A stretch of 64,000 bases of DNA. It comes from Patiriisocius marinistellae (GTDB lineage Bacteria; Bacteroidota; Bacteroidia; Flavobacteriales; Flavobacteriaceae). Under the pieces are notes generated by a model that did not search any database, was not told where the DNA came from, and saw only the letters and a program-made list of their open reading frames with translations. Positions 34,440 through 43,502 of the stretch are shown piece by piece. The position numbers were made by a program, and so were the translations under genes. The stretch lies in contig NZ_BKCF01000001.1 of the NCBI RefSeq assembly GCF_009014635.1, positions 806,001-870,000 of the forward strand, in the 5' to 3' direction. Positions within the stretch are counted from its first letter, which is position 1; each line of letters starts with the position of its first letter.

Positions 34440-35627
34440 ATGACACAAACCATTACTAAAAAAATGGAAGCCCTGCGCTGTTGCGTCATTATACCCACTT
34501 ACAATAATGAAAAAACGCTTGCTCGTGTCATCGACGGCGTTTTAAACATCACATCAAACATTATCATCGTTAATGATGGCGCAACCGATGGGACTGCTGA
34601 AATTTTAAACAACTACAAATCTTTAGTCCAAATACACCTTCCCATAAATCAAGGGAAAGGAAATGCATTGCGCGAAGGTTTTAAAAGAGCTGTTGAGTCG
34701 AATTTTGATTATGCCATAACAATCGATAGTGATGGGCAGCATTTTCCAGAAGATATTGCAGTATTTATAGACATGCTTAAAACTTCTGAGGACAAAAATT
34801 TACTGTTAATTGGTGCAAGGAATATGACACAAGAGGGTGTGCCAAAGAAAAGTAGTTTTGGGAATAAATTTTCTAATTTTTGGTTCTGGTTTGAGACAGG
34901 AATTAAATTGCAAGACACCCAATCTGGGTACCGTTTATATCCCTTAAACATAATAAAGGATATCACATTTTTTACTAAGAAATTTGAATTTGAAATTGAA
35001 GTCATTGTAAAATCAGCTTGGCGTGGGGTGAATGTAATGAATGTTCCTGTAAAAGTTTTATATGATGAAAGTGAGCGTGTTTCTCACTTTAGACCTTTCA
35101 AAGATTTTACGCGTATTAGTATATTAAATACGTGGTTTGTAATTGTTACTTTGTTTTATATAAAACCAAGAGATTTTATTCGAAGCTTTAAAAAAAAAGG
35201 TTTTAGAAAGTTTTTAGCTGAAGACCTTTTTGGTGTTAATGACTCACCAATGAAAAAGGCACAATCCATAGCATTAGGGGTTTTTATAGGTATTTCTCCA
35301 CTTTGGGGATTTCATACGTTACTAGTTATTTTTTTAGCAGTAGCCCTTAATTTAAATAAAGTAATTGCTTTTACATTTTCAAATGTTAGTTTACCACCGT
35401 TTATTCCTTTTGTGCTTTTAGCAAGTGTGCAAGTAGGTAGTTGGGTCACGGGATCAGAATTTGAGGTTTCTATGGATTTAATCAATGAAAATTTTGAGAT
35501 AATAAAACATCTTAAGTCTTATATAATTGGTAGCTTTACTTTAGCTATCTTGGCTGCATTAGCATTAGGTTTTGTAGGGTATATTGCATTCTCTCTTGTT
35601 GATAGAAAAAAAGTAAATGTTGTATAA
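34440..35627 (+). CDS. Family 2 glycosyltransferase fused to a DUF2062 membrane domain
   Basis: Residues about 10-235 are a GT-A glycosyltransferase: CVIIPTYNNEKTLARVI, nucleotide-binding IIVNDGATDGT, metal site TIDSDGQH, and DTQSGYRLYP. Residues about 265-390 are DUF2062 with three or four membrane helices (SIALGVFIGISPLWGFHTLLVI). The enzyme part resembles dolichol-phosphate-mannose-synthase-like proteins, so lipid-linked sugar formation is possible. The next gene, MMPL-acyltransferase, starts directly after its stop. In pigment clusters such a fusion may move or modify a lipid-linked intermediate; evidence is positional. Confidence 0.85.
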   Translation: MTQTITKKMEALRCCVIIPTYNNEKTLARVIDGVLNITSNIIIVNDGATDGTAEILNNYKSLVQIHLPINQGKGNALREGFKRAVESNFDYAITIDSDGQHFPEDIAVFIDMLKTSEDKNLLLIGARNMTQEGVPKKSSFGNKFSNFWFWFETGIKLQDTQSGYRLYPLNIIKDITFFTKKFEFEIEVIVKSAWRGVNVMNVPVKVLYDESERVSHFRPFKDFTRISILNTWFVIVTLFYIKPRDFIRSFKKKGFRKFLAEDLFGVNDSPMKKAQSIALGVFIGISPLWGFHTLLVIFLAVALNLNKVIAFTFSNVSLPPFIPFVLLASVQVGSWVTGSEFEVSMDLINENFEIIKHLKSYIIGSFTLAILAALALGFVGYIAFSLVDRKKVNVV

Positions 35628-38600
35628 ATGGATAATTGGTGGTTCAAAACTTTTACCCTTATCAAAAAAAATAAACTACCTGCAATTTTCATTGCTGCAG
35701 GTTGTATTTTCTTACTCATTTTTCTCGCTTCGAAAATCAAATTTGAAGAAGATATTACCAAGATACTCCCAGCAACCGAAGAGACCCGCAACATTCAAAA
35801 GATTTTAAAGAGTGTTAATTTTACAGATAAAATCATAGTTAATATTTCTCGCAAAGCGGAAGGAAACACCAGCGACCTTACCCAATATGCCACTTCGTTT
35901 TTAGACAGTCTTAATGCCAATCTTGGCGACTTTGTAAAGGACATTCAAGGACAAGTAAATGACCAAGGCATAGACACTACCTTAGATTTTGTTTATAATA
36001 ACCTACCCCAATTTTTAAACAACGAAGATTATAAAAATCTAGAAAGTAGGTTAATGCCAGATAGTATCCAAGCAATCATCCAGTCTAACTACCGAACGCT
36101 CGTATCTCCTTCCGGCATAATAGCACGAAAAGTAATTTTAAAGGACCCGTTAGGATTGTCATATACAGGTTTAAAAAAATTACAAAAGCTTGGCGTGGGA
36201 GATGATTTTAAATTGAAAAATGGATTTGTCATAAGTAAAGACGAACAAAATTTATTGCTATTTATAACACCCCAATATCTGGCAGATGATGCAGCTAAGA
36301 ATGAAGAGTTTTCAGACAAATTGTATGAATTACAAAATGATCTCAACGCTTCTTTTTATGATGAAGCCTCCAGTGAATACTTTGGCGCAGCACTAATTGC
36401 AGTGGCAAACGCCAAACAAATAAAGCATGATATTCAATTTACCATTGGGATTGCGATAACTATTTTAATGGTCATTTTTATTCTCTTTTATAAAAAATTA
36501 ATCATCCCGTTTATTCTTTTTACACCCACTATTTTAGGAGCTCTTTTAGCTGTGTCACTATTGTATTTAATTCGTACAGAAATATCTGCAATTTCGTTGG
36601 GAATTGGCTCCGTTTTATTGGGGGTGACATTAGATTATTCATTACATATTTTGACTCATATTCGTAACAATGAAGGTGTAGAAAGTCTATATAAAGAAAT
36701 TGCAAAGCCTATTTTAATAAGCTCATTGACAACGGCACTTGCATTTTTGTGTCTCTTGTTATTAGACTCACAAGCCTTGCAGGATTTGGGTATTTTCGCA
36801 GCGGTAAGTGTAATAGGAGCAGCAATTTTTGCTTTATTATTTATTCCACAAGTATATAAAGTGAAAACTAAAGCCATCGCTAAAAAAACGAGTATTGATA
36901 ATATTGCCAATTATAAATTTCACCATAACAAATGGCTTATTACTGGAATTACGGGTTTGCTTATAATGAGCGCTTTTACCTACAATAAAGTCACCTTCAA
37001 CAATGACCTCGCCACGCTTAATTATGAGCCTTCGGAAATTTTAAAAGCCAAAAGGAATCTAGATGCATTAACAAATCTAGAGTCAAAATCGGTTTATGCT
37101 GTAGCCTATGGAAATACTACCGAAGCAGCTTTAAAAGCAAATGACAGTCTATTTAATGGACTGAAAAATCTAGAGTCCCAACATAAAATAATGAGCTTTA
37201 GCAACCTTGGGGCATTGGTACAATCAAAAGAAAGCCAAGCGAAAAACATCAAAAAATGGAACCTCTTTTGGACGTCTGAGAAAATATCAAACTTGAAACA
37301 AAATATGATTTCCAGCGGAAACGAATTAGGTTTTAAGCCGTCGTCCTTTGATGGGTTTTATGGTTTGCTGCAAAGAGATTTTAAAACGCTTTCGATAGCT
37401 GAATATGGGGCGCTTTCGAGTATTACAATTGAAGATTTCATTTCTGAGGAACTTGATATTACTACAGTTACTTCGGTTGTGAAATTAGAGGACGAATATG
37501 CCTATGAAGTGAAAGCTGCATTTGCTGATAGCGACAGTATATTAATAATTGACCGCAAACAAATGAATGAATCATTGTTGGGGTCATTGCGAGATGATTT
37601 CAACAAACTCATCTGGTATTCAATGGCAGTTGTGCTATTGTTGTTGCTACTCTATTATAGGAGTTTTTCTCTCACAATTGTTACAATGCTGCCAGTATTT
37701 TTAACATGGGGGATCACGGTAGGGGTAATGGGAATTCTAGGAATAGAATTTAATATATTTAATATCATTATTTCTACATTCATTTTTGGTTTAGGTATTG
37801 ATTATTCTATTTTTATAACAAATGGATTGTTGCAAGAATTAAAGACGGGGCAGCCCACATTGGGAACGCATAAAACGTCTATTTTACTTTCGGTATTAAC
37901 CACTATTTTGGGTATTGGTGTTTTAATTTTTGCTAAGCATCCTGCGTTATATACTATATCAATCGTTTCCATTATTGGAATATTTTCTGCAATGTTGCTT
38001 GCATTTACCTTACAGCCATTATTATTTGTGTTGTTTATAGGAAGTAAAAGAAAACGCCCTATTACGTTACGTTATTTAGTACATTCGGTTGGATCTTTTT
38101 TATATTTTGGAATTGGCGGCTTGCTTTTTTCTTTAGTGAGTCCATTACTGAAAATTTTGCCCGTTTCGAAGAAAAAAAAGATGGGTGTTTTTCATAATGG
38201 CATTTCAAAGTTGATGAAAAGTGTATTATACACAAACCCATTTGTAAAGAAAAATGTCTTGAACACACACAATGAAGATTTCAAAAAACCCGCATTTTTA
38301 ATTGCAAATCACACGTCGTTCTTAGACATCCTAGCCGTGGGAATGTTGACGCCTAAGCTTATTTTTCTGGTAAATGACTGGGTGTATAATTCGCCTGTAT
38401 TTGGAAGAGTAGTTAAGCTTGCTGGTTTTTATCCTGTGTCAAAAGGCATAGATGAAGCTGTGGCTCATTTACAAACAAAAGTAGCACAAGGCTATTCGTT
38501 AATCGCTTTTCCAGAGGGTACCCGTTCAACAACGAATAAAGTAAAACGATTTCACAAAGGCTCATTTTTCTTAGCTGAAAAATTGGGGTTAGATATTATT

Positions 38601-39314
38601 CCAGTTATTATTCACGGAAACAGTGAAGTACTTCCCAAGAATAGTTTTATCATTAAAGATGGAAGCATAACTGTGAAAATCTTAAAAAGAATCCCAAAAG
38701 ATGATACAGAATTTGGTCCTACGTACAGCGAAAAAGCAAAGCAAATAGGAGCTCATTTTAGAGATGAATTTCAATTGTTGAGAGATGACGTTGAGAACGC
38801 AAATTACTTTCACAAACTTATTTTAGAAGAGTATCGCTATAAGGGTAGCTCGTTGCATAGTAAAGTGAAAATGGACTTGAGGGCAAATGGTTTGAGCTAC
38901 AAAACTATTGCAGCTACTCTACCTAAAAATAGTACGATTACACATATTTCAAATTCAAGTGGGCAATTAGACTTCTTATTAGCTTTAGATAGTGCCAACC
39001 GAAAAATTACAACTAGGATTGAAAATTCTAAGACGCTTAAAATTTTAAGGCAAAGTTATTTGACACTTTCAGATTTAAAATTAAATTTTGTTATAAAGAC
39101 TTCGGAAATTTTAAACTTAGATAATGATGTGCTGATAATTAATTCAGATGGTTTTTCGGAATCTGAATTTTTAGCATTTCAAAAACAAACATTACAATGG
39201 GTAGTACTCATAGATTCGCCGCAGCAAATTTCCGAAGCATTTCTTATTTTGGAAGGATTTGAAATCTTGCGTACAGCGACAAATCTTAGTATATTTAAAA
39301 AAATTGAGCAATAG
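35628..39314 (+). CDS. MMPL/RND transporter fused to a PlsC acyltransferase and a degenerate C-terminal domain
   Basis: 1228 residues. Two MMPL halves (about 15-425 and 430-820) each have a periplasmic loop and a bundle of helices, with the paired motifs GVTLDYSLHI and GLGIDYSIFI that are typical of RND-type lipid exporters. Residues about 870-1060 are a PlsC-like 1-acyltransferase: NHTSFLD near 894 and FPEGTRS near 960. The last 160 residues resemble a worn Rossmann or methyltransferase fold without a clear SAM motif. Fusing acyltransferase and transporter suggests acylation coupled to export of the pigment. The next gene starts one base after the stop. Confidence 0.88.
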   Translation: MDNWWFKTFTLIKKNKLPAIFIAAGCIFLLIFLASKIKFEEDITKILPATEETRNIQKILKSVNFTDKIIVNISRKAEGNTSDLTQYATSFLDSLNANLGDFVKDIQGQVNDQGIDTTLDFVYNNLPQFLNNEDYKNLESRLMPDSIQAIIQSNYRTLVSPSGIIARKVILKDPLGLSYTGLKKLQKLGVGDDFKLKNGFVISKDEQNLLLFITPQYLADDAAKNEEFSDKLYELQNDLNASFYDEASSEYFGAALIAVANAKQIKHDIQFTIGIAITILMVIFILFYKKLIIPFILFTPTILGALLAVSLLYLIRTEISAISLGIGSVLLGVTLDYSLHILTHIRNNEGVESLYKEIAKPILISSLTTALAFLCLLLLDSQALQDLGIFAAVSVIGAAIFALLFIPQVYKVKTKAIAKKTSIDNIANYKFHHNKWLITGITGLLIMSAFTYNKVTFNNDLATLNYEPSEILKAKRNLDALTNLESKSVYAVAYGNTTEAALKANDSLFNGLKNLESQHKIMSFSNLGALVQSKESQAKNIKKWNLFWTSEKISNLKQNMISSGNELGFKPSSFDGFYGLLQRDFKTLSIAEYGALSSITIEDFISEELDITTVTSVVKLEDEYAYEVKAAFADSDSILIIDRKQMNESLLGSLRDDFNKLIWYSMAVVLLLLLLYYRSFSLTIVTMLPVFLTWGITVGVMGILGIEFNIFNIIISTFIFGLGIDYSIFITNGLLQELKTGQPTLGTHKTSILLSVLTTILGIGVLIFAKHPALYTISIVSIIGIFSAMLLAFTLQPLLFVLFIGSKRKRPITLRYLVHSVGSFLYFGIGGLLFSLVSPLLKILPVSKKKKMGVFHNGISKLMKSVLYTNPFVKKNVLNTHNEDFKKPAFLIANHTSFLDILAVGMLTPKLIFLVNDWVYNSPVFGRVVKLAGFYPVSKGIDEAVAHLQTKVAQGYSLIAFPEGTRSTTNKVKRFHKGSFFLAEKLGLDIIPVIIHGNSEVLPKNSFIIKDGSITVKILKRIPKDDTEFGPTYSEKAKQIGAHFRDEFQLLRDDVENANYFHKLILEEYRYKGSSLHSKVKMDLRANGLSYKTIAATLPKNSTITHISNSSGQLDFLLALDSANRKITTRIENSKTLKILRQSYLTLSDLKLNFVIKTSEILNLDNDVLIINSDGFSESEFLAFQKQTLQWVVLIDSPQQISEAFLILEGFEILRTATNLSIFKKIEQ

Positions 39315-39315
39315 A

Positions 39316-40854
39316 ATGACAGAAAAATACGACGTTGTTATTGTAGGAAGTGGCATGGGAGGTCTTGTTGCAGGAATTACACTTGCCAAGGAGGGGAAGA
39401 GCGTTTGTGTTTTAGAAAAGAATAACCAATTTGGTGGGAATCTTCAAACCTTTTCACGGGATAAAACTATTTTTGATACTGGAGTTCATTATTTAGGAGG
39501 GCTAGATGAGGGACAAAATTTACACAAATATTTTTCTTATTTAGATATTATGGATGATGTAGAGTGGTTGCGGCTTGATGATGATGGGTTTGATATAATT
39601 TCTTTTGGTGACGATGAAAAATCGTACCCACATGCTCAGGGTTATGAAAATTTTATTCGTGTTTTAGTCAAAGATTTTCCAGAGGAGGAAGGCGCTATTC
39701 GTTCTTATTGTGAGAAGTTAAAACAAATGTGTGACAGTTTTCCTTTGTATAATGTAAAAGCTGGGTCGCCTAATTACAATGTTACGGGGATGTTTAACTT
39801 AAATGCTAAAGATTTTATTGCCTCGTTAACTTCTAATCAAAAACTGCAAGCTGTTCTTGCAGGAAGCAATTTATTATATGCAGGAGCCGGAGACAAAACA
39901 CCATTTTTTGTACATGCACTTTCTGTTAATTCTTATATTGAAAGCTCTTACCGTTGTTTAAATGGTGGTAGTCAAATCACAAAAGCGCTTTTACGAAGAC
40001 TTAAAGAAAATGGAGGGGCAGCATATAAACGCCATGAAGTTGTTGATTTTTTAATGGAAAATAAGGAAGTTGCTGCCGTCAAAATTGCTAACGGAAAAAC
40101 GATTCACGGAGATATATTTATTTCAAATATTGAGCCTAAACTCACTATTAAAATGATAGGAGAGGAGCATCTTCGTAAAAGTTATGTAAAGCGTATTGAA
40201 GAGATAAAAAGTACTGTAGCGGCATTTAGTTTGTACATTGTTTTAAAACCAAATACGTTTAAATATAGAAACCATAATTACTATCATTATAAAGACAGTA
40301 ATGCTGTATGGGATGTCCACAATTATAGTGAAGAAAGTTGGCCAGAATCATATATGGTATCAATGGGAATTCGAAAAAATGCAAATGAGTACGGTGATAC
40401 TATAACTGTGATGACCTATATGCATTATGATGATGTACGTCAATGGGAGGATACTTTTAATACCGCGGCAGATAAAAACGAACGTGGACAAACTTATGAA
40501 GCGTTTAAAAAAGAAAAAGAAGAAAAATTAATTGCTGAGGTAGAAAAAAAATTTCCAAATATTAGAGACTGTATTCAATCTGTCTATTCATCTACACCAC
40601 TTTCATACCGCGACTACATAGGCTGTAATGAGGGAGCCATGTATGGTTATGAAAAAGATGTCAATAATACTATGCAATCCATGATATCACCACGGACAAA
40701 AATTAAAAATCTATATTTTACGGGTGCGAGTTTAAATATGCATGGCATACTTGGCGTTACTATTAGTGGTATGTTAACGTGCTCAGCAATATTAGGTCTT
40801 GATTATATAGTTGATAAAGTAAATAAAGAATATCAAAAGGAATTGGCCAATTAA
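39316..40854 (+). CDS. CrtI/retinol-saturase-like FAD oxidoreductase
   Basis: The N-terminal dinucleotide motif VVIVGSGMGGLVAGITLAK is at residues 7-25, then EKNNQFGGNLQTF and the phytoene-desaturase-like middle. FTGASLNMHGILGVTISG closes the FAD site near the C-terminus. At 512 residues it fits carotenoid desaturases or all-trans-retinol 13,14-reductases. In a polyene pigment cluster it could oxidise or reduce the acyl chain or resorcinol side chain. I chose the ATG at 39316; the longer frame from 39259 overlaps the previous gene and adds residues before the FAD motif. Confidence 0.85.
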   Translation: MTEKYDVVIVGSGMGGLVAGITLAKEGKSVCVLEKNNQFGGNLQTFSRDKTIFDTGVHYLGGLDEGQNLHKYFSYLDIMDDVEWLRLDDDGFDIISFGDDEKSYPHAQGYENFIRVLVKDFPEEEGAIRSYCEKLKQMCDSFPLYNVKAGSPNYNVTGMFNLNAKDFIASLTSNQKLQAVLAGSNLLYAGAGDKTPFFVHALSVNSYIESSYRCLNGGSQITKALLRRLKENGGAAYKRHEVVDFLMENKEVAAVKIANGKTIHGDIFISNIEPKLTIKMIGEEHLRKSYVKRIEEIKSTVAAFSLYIVLKPNTFKYRNHNYYHYKDSNAVWDVHNYSEESWPESYMVSMGIRKNANEYGDTITVMTYMHYDDVRQWEDTFNTAADKNERGQTYEAFKKEKEEKLIAEVEKKFPNIRDCIQSVYSSTPLSYRDYIGCNEGAMYGYEKDVNNTMQSMISPRTKIKNLYFTGASLNMHGILGVTISGMLTCSAILGLDYIVDKVNKEYQKELAN

Positions 40855-40864
40855 ACGTTTAATT

Positions 40865-41752
40865 ATGAACGCAATAAAAACAATACCCATCACTACAGTT
40901 GATAATCTTTCAAAAGAGGATTTTGTTGAACATTACTTAAAAACTCAACGTCCTGTTCTTATTAAAGGAGGTTGGACAAAAGACTGGCCAGCATATAAAA
41001 AATGGGATATTAATTATATGCAATCTCTTGCAGGTGATATTGAAGTACCTTTATACAATAATGAAAAAACGGAAGGTAAAGGTAAATCTGTTGCCATAGC
41101 AAAAAAAATGAAGCTGTACGATTATCTTGAAATTTTAAAAACACAGCCTACAGATTTACGAATGTTCTTTTTCAATATTTTAGACAATCTACCACAGCTG
41201 TTAAAAGATTTTGATTATCCAGATATAGGCATGAAGTTCTTTAAAAGATTACCCGTAATGTTTTTTGGAGGTAAAGGCTCAAATGTACTAGCGCATTATG
41301 ATATGGACCTTGCAAATTTGGTGCATTTTCACTTTCACGGTCATAAACGAGTACTTCTTTTTGACCCATCTCAAAGTAAATATATATACCGTGTGCCATG
41401 GTCAGTACATAACTTAGAAGCGATTGACATGGACAATCCAGATTTTGAAAAATACCCAGCACTCAAAAATTTACAAGCTACCGAAGTTTTTATGGAACAT
41501 GGTGATGCGCTCTTTATGCCCAGTGCATATTGGCATTACATCAATTATCTTGATGGTGGTTTTTCAATTACACTACGCTCATTTGTAAAAAAACCAGGTA
41601 CATTGGCAACACTTCTTTACAATGTTATTATTCTTCGCAATTTTGAAAACTTAATGCGAAAAAGTTTTGGTCAAAAATGGGTAAATTATAAAGAGCAAAA
41701 AATGGTTAAAAAGGTGAATAAAAAATACCGAAATTCAAAAATCAATGCATAA
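40865..41752 (+). CDS. JmjC/cupin_8-type Fe(II)/2-oxoglutarate oxygenase
   Basis: 295 residues. The N-terminal RPVLIKGGWTKDWPAYKKWD is typical of cupin_8 proteins. Iron ligands are visible as the H-x-D of AHYDMD and the distal His in MPSAYWHYINY after GDALFMP. HKRVLLFDPSQ is the strand linking them. Most relatives hydroxylate proteins; some act on small molecules. In this cluster, ring or chain hydroxylation is a possibility, but no substrate is indicated. It overlaps the next gene by 8 bp. Confidence 0.83.
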   Translation: MNAIKTIPITTVDNLSKEDFVEHYLKTQRPVLIKGGWTKDWPAYKKWDINYMQSLAGDIEVPLYNNEKTEGKGKSVAIAKKMKLYDYLEILKTQPTDLRMFFFNILDNLPQLLKDFDYPDIGMKFFKRLPVMFFGGKGSNVLAHYDMDLANLVHFHFHGHKRVLLFDPSQSKYIYRVPWSVHNLEAIDMDNPDFEKYPALKNLQATEVFMEHGDALFMPSAYWHYINYLDGGFSITLRSFVKKPGTLATLLYNVIILRNFENLMRKSFGQKWVNYKEQKMVKKVNKKYRNSKINA

Positions 41753-43421
41753 TAGAGTCGCATTATTTCTCTTCGGAAATTTGATGTTGTTACTTATTTC
41801 TTCCTGCGGTGTTCAAAAATCGTTAAAGGACATTCCAGATGTAAGCAACTATAATAATGACATACCCGAAAGAGTAAAAATTAACGACACTACGTACCAC
41901 GCTGGAAATAATTTTCTAACAAGAAATCAGTTTGGCCTTTGGGAACTCTACGTTGAAGGCGATCCTTATCAAAGAGGCCTCGTTATGGGAAGTCTCACAA
42001 GAGAACTTATTGAAACCCAAGAACGTGTGTTTTTAACCAAAGTAAACGATTTAGTGCCTAACAAAACATGGCAAGGCTTTTTACGCAGTTTTTTAAAATG
42101 GTATAACCGAAAAATTTATAAACATGTCCAACCCGAATTTAAAGCCGAAATCTACGGAGTGTCAAAATACGGATCAGATGAGTTTAATTCGCTAGCGACA
42201 CCTTATTTGCGATCTTTATATTTACACAGTGCACATGATATAGGGCACGCGTTGCAAGATTTAGCATTAGTAGGTTGTTCTTCATTTGCCGCTTGGAATG
42301 AAAAAACAGAAGATGGAAGCTTACTAATTGCACGTAACTTTGACTTTTATGCAGGTGATGAATTTGCAGAACAAAAAATAATTGCCTTCATTAATCCAGA
42401 TAGTGGCAATCCCTACGTAAGTGTTACTTGGGGTGGTTTTACAGGAGTGACTAGCGGCATGAATACTGCAGGACTTACAATAACTATTAACGCGTCAAAG
42501 TCTAAAATTCCGTTGATAGCGAAGACTCCTATTTCTATTTTGAGCAGGGAAATTTTGCAATATGCGACAACTATCGAAGAGGCAATTGCCATTGCTAAAA
42601 AGCGAGAAGTTTTTGTTAGCGAAACCATTTTGATAGGGAGTGCTAAAGATGGCAAGGCGGCATTGATTGAGGTGTCTCCTAAAAACTTTGGTATCTACGA
42701 AGTTGAAAATAGCAATCAATTAATTTGCTCCAATCACTTTCAAAGTGATACTTATGAAGACGACAAACGCAACTCAAAAAGCATTGAGGAGAGTCACAGC
42801 AAATACAGGTTTGACCGCATGCAGGAAATTTTGAAAGAAGATGAGGGAAAAATGACTGTTAAAGATGCCGTAGCATTATTGCGTAATCGTAAAGGACTGG
42901 GTGATAAAAAAATAGGCTTCGGAAATGAGAAGGCATTAAACCAAATGCTTGCACATCATGGGATTGTTTTTAAGCCTGAAAGTTTAGAAGTTTGGATTTC
43001 TGCAAACCCATATCAAATGGGCGAATTTGTAGCGTATGATTTAAATAAAGTGTTTAATAATAGAGAAAATAATCCAGCGGAAACAACGCTTTCTATTTTA
43101 GAAAACGTTATTCCTGCAGATCCTTTTTTGAAAACCGAATCTTATAAAAACTATGAGGAATATCGCATTATTGAAAGAACAATAGAAAACGCTATTAATA
43201 ATGAGGTGGAAGTTTCCGAAGAAAGTCTGAATAATTTGCAATCGAAGAACCCAGAATACTGGAAAGCGCATTACCTTGCAGGGAGGTATTATTATGAGTA
43301 TAAAAGGTTTGATGAAGCTTTAAAGGCATTTAAAATTTCAAAAACAAAAGAGATTACAACGTTGCCTGATGCTGAAAACTTAGAGAGGTATATAAAAAAA
43401 GCATTAAGGAAGTTAAAATAA
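41745..43421 (+). CDS. C45-type Ntn-hydrolase/acyltransferase lipoprotein
   Basis: The signal peptide ends in a lipobox LLLISSC (lipid Cys about residue 21). In the middle, LALVGCSSFAAWNEKTEDGSLLIARNFDFY has the C45 autoproteolysis site: Cys178 would become the N-terminal nucleophile, as in isopenicillin-N and acyl-CoA:6-aminopenicillanate acyltransferases. The last 90 residues look like a TPR (HYLAGRYYYEYKRFDEALKAF). It would sit on the outer face of the inner membrane or on the outer membrane. It could transfer or hydrolyse an acyl group of the exported pigment. Confidence 0.82.
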   Translation: MHNRVALFLFGNLMLLLISSCGVQKSLKDIPDVSNYNNDIPERVKINDTTYHAGNNFLTRNQFGLWELYVEGDPYQRGLVMGSLTRELIETQERVFLTKVNDLVPNKTWQGFLRSFLKWYNRKIYKHVQPEFKAEIYGVSKYGSDEFNSLATPYLRSLYLHSAHDIGHALQDLALVGCSSFAAWNEKTEDGSLLIARNFDFYAGDEFAEQKIIAFINPDSGNPYVSVTWGGFTGVTSGMNTAGLTITINASKSKIPLIAKTPISILSREILQYATTIEEAIAIAKKREVFVSETILIGSAKDGKAALIEVSPKNFGIYEVENSNQLICSNHFQSDTYEDDKRNSKSIEESHSKYRFDRMQEILKEDEGKMTVKDAVALLRNRKGLGDKKIGFGNEKALNQMLAHHGIVFKPESLEVWISANPYQMGEFVAYDLNKVFNNRENNPAETTLSILENVIPADPFLKTESYKNYEEYRIIERTIENAINNEVEVSEESLNNLQSKNPEYWKAHYLAGRYYYEYKRFDEALKAFKISKTKEITTLPDAENLERYIKKALRKLK

Positions 43422-43502
43422 TTAGTGCAATATTGCGTGTAGATGGAATACTATTAAAACCAATTATAAACGTTAATAGAAGAATTAAATTTAAAAAAGC
43501 TA

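Noticed and set aside
39259-39315. Longer N-terminus for the CrtI-like oxidoreductase
   Set aside because: It would overlap the MMPL gene and push the FAD motif away from the N-terminus.
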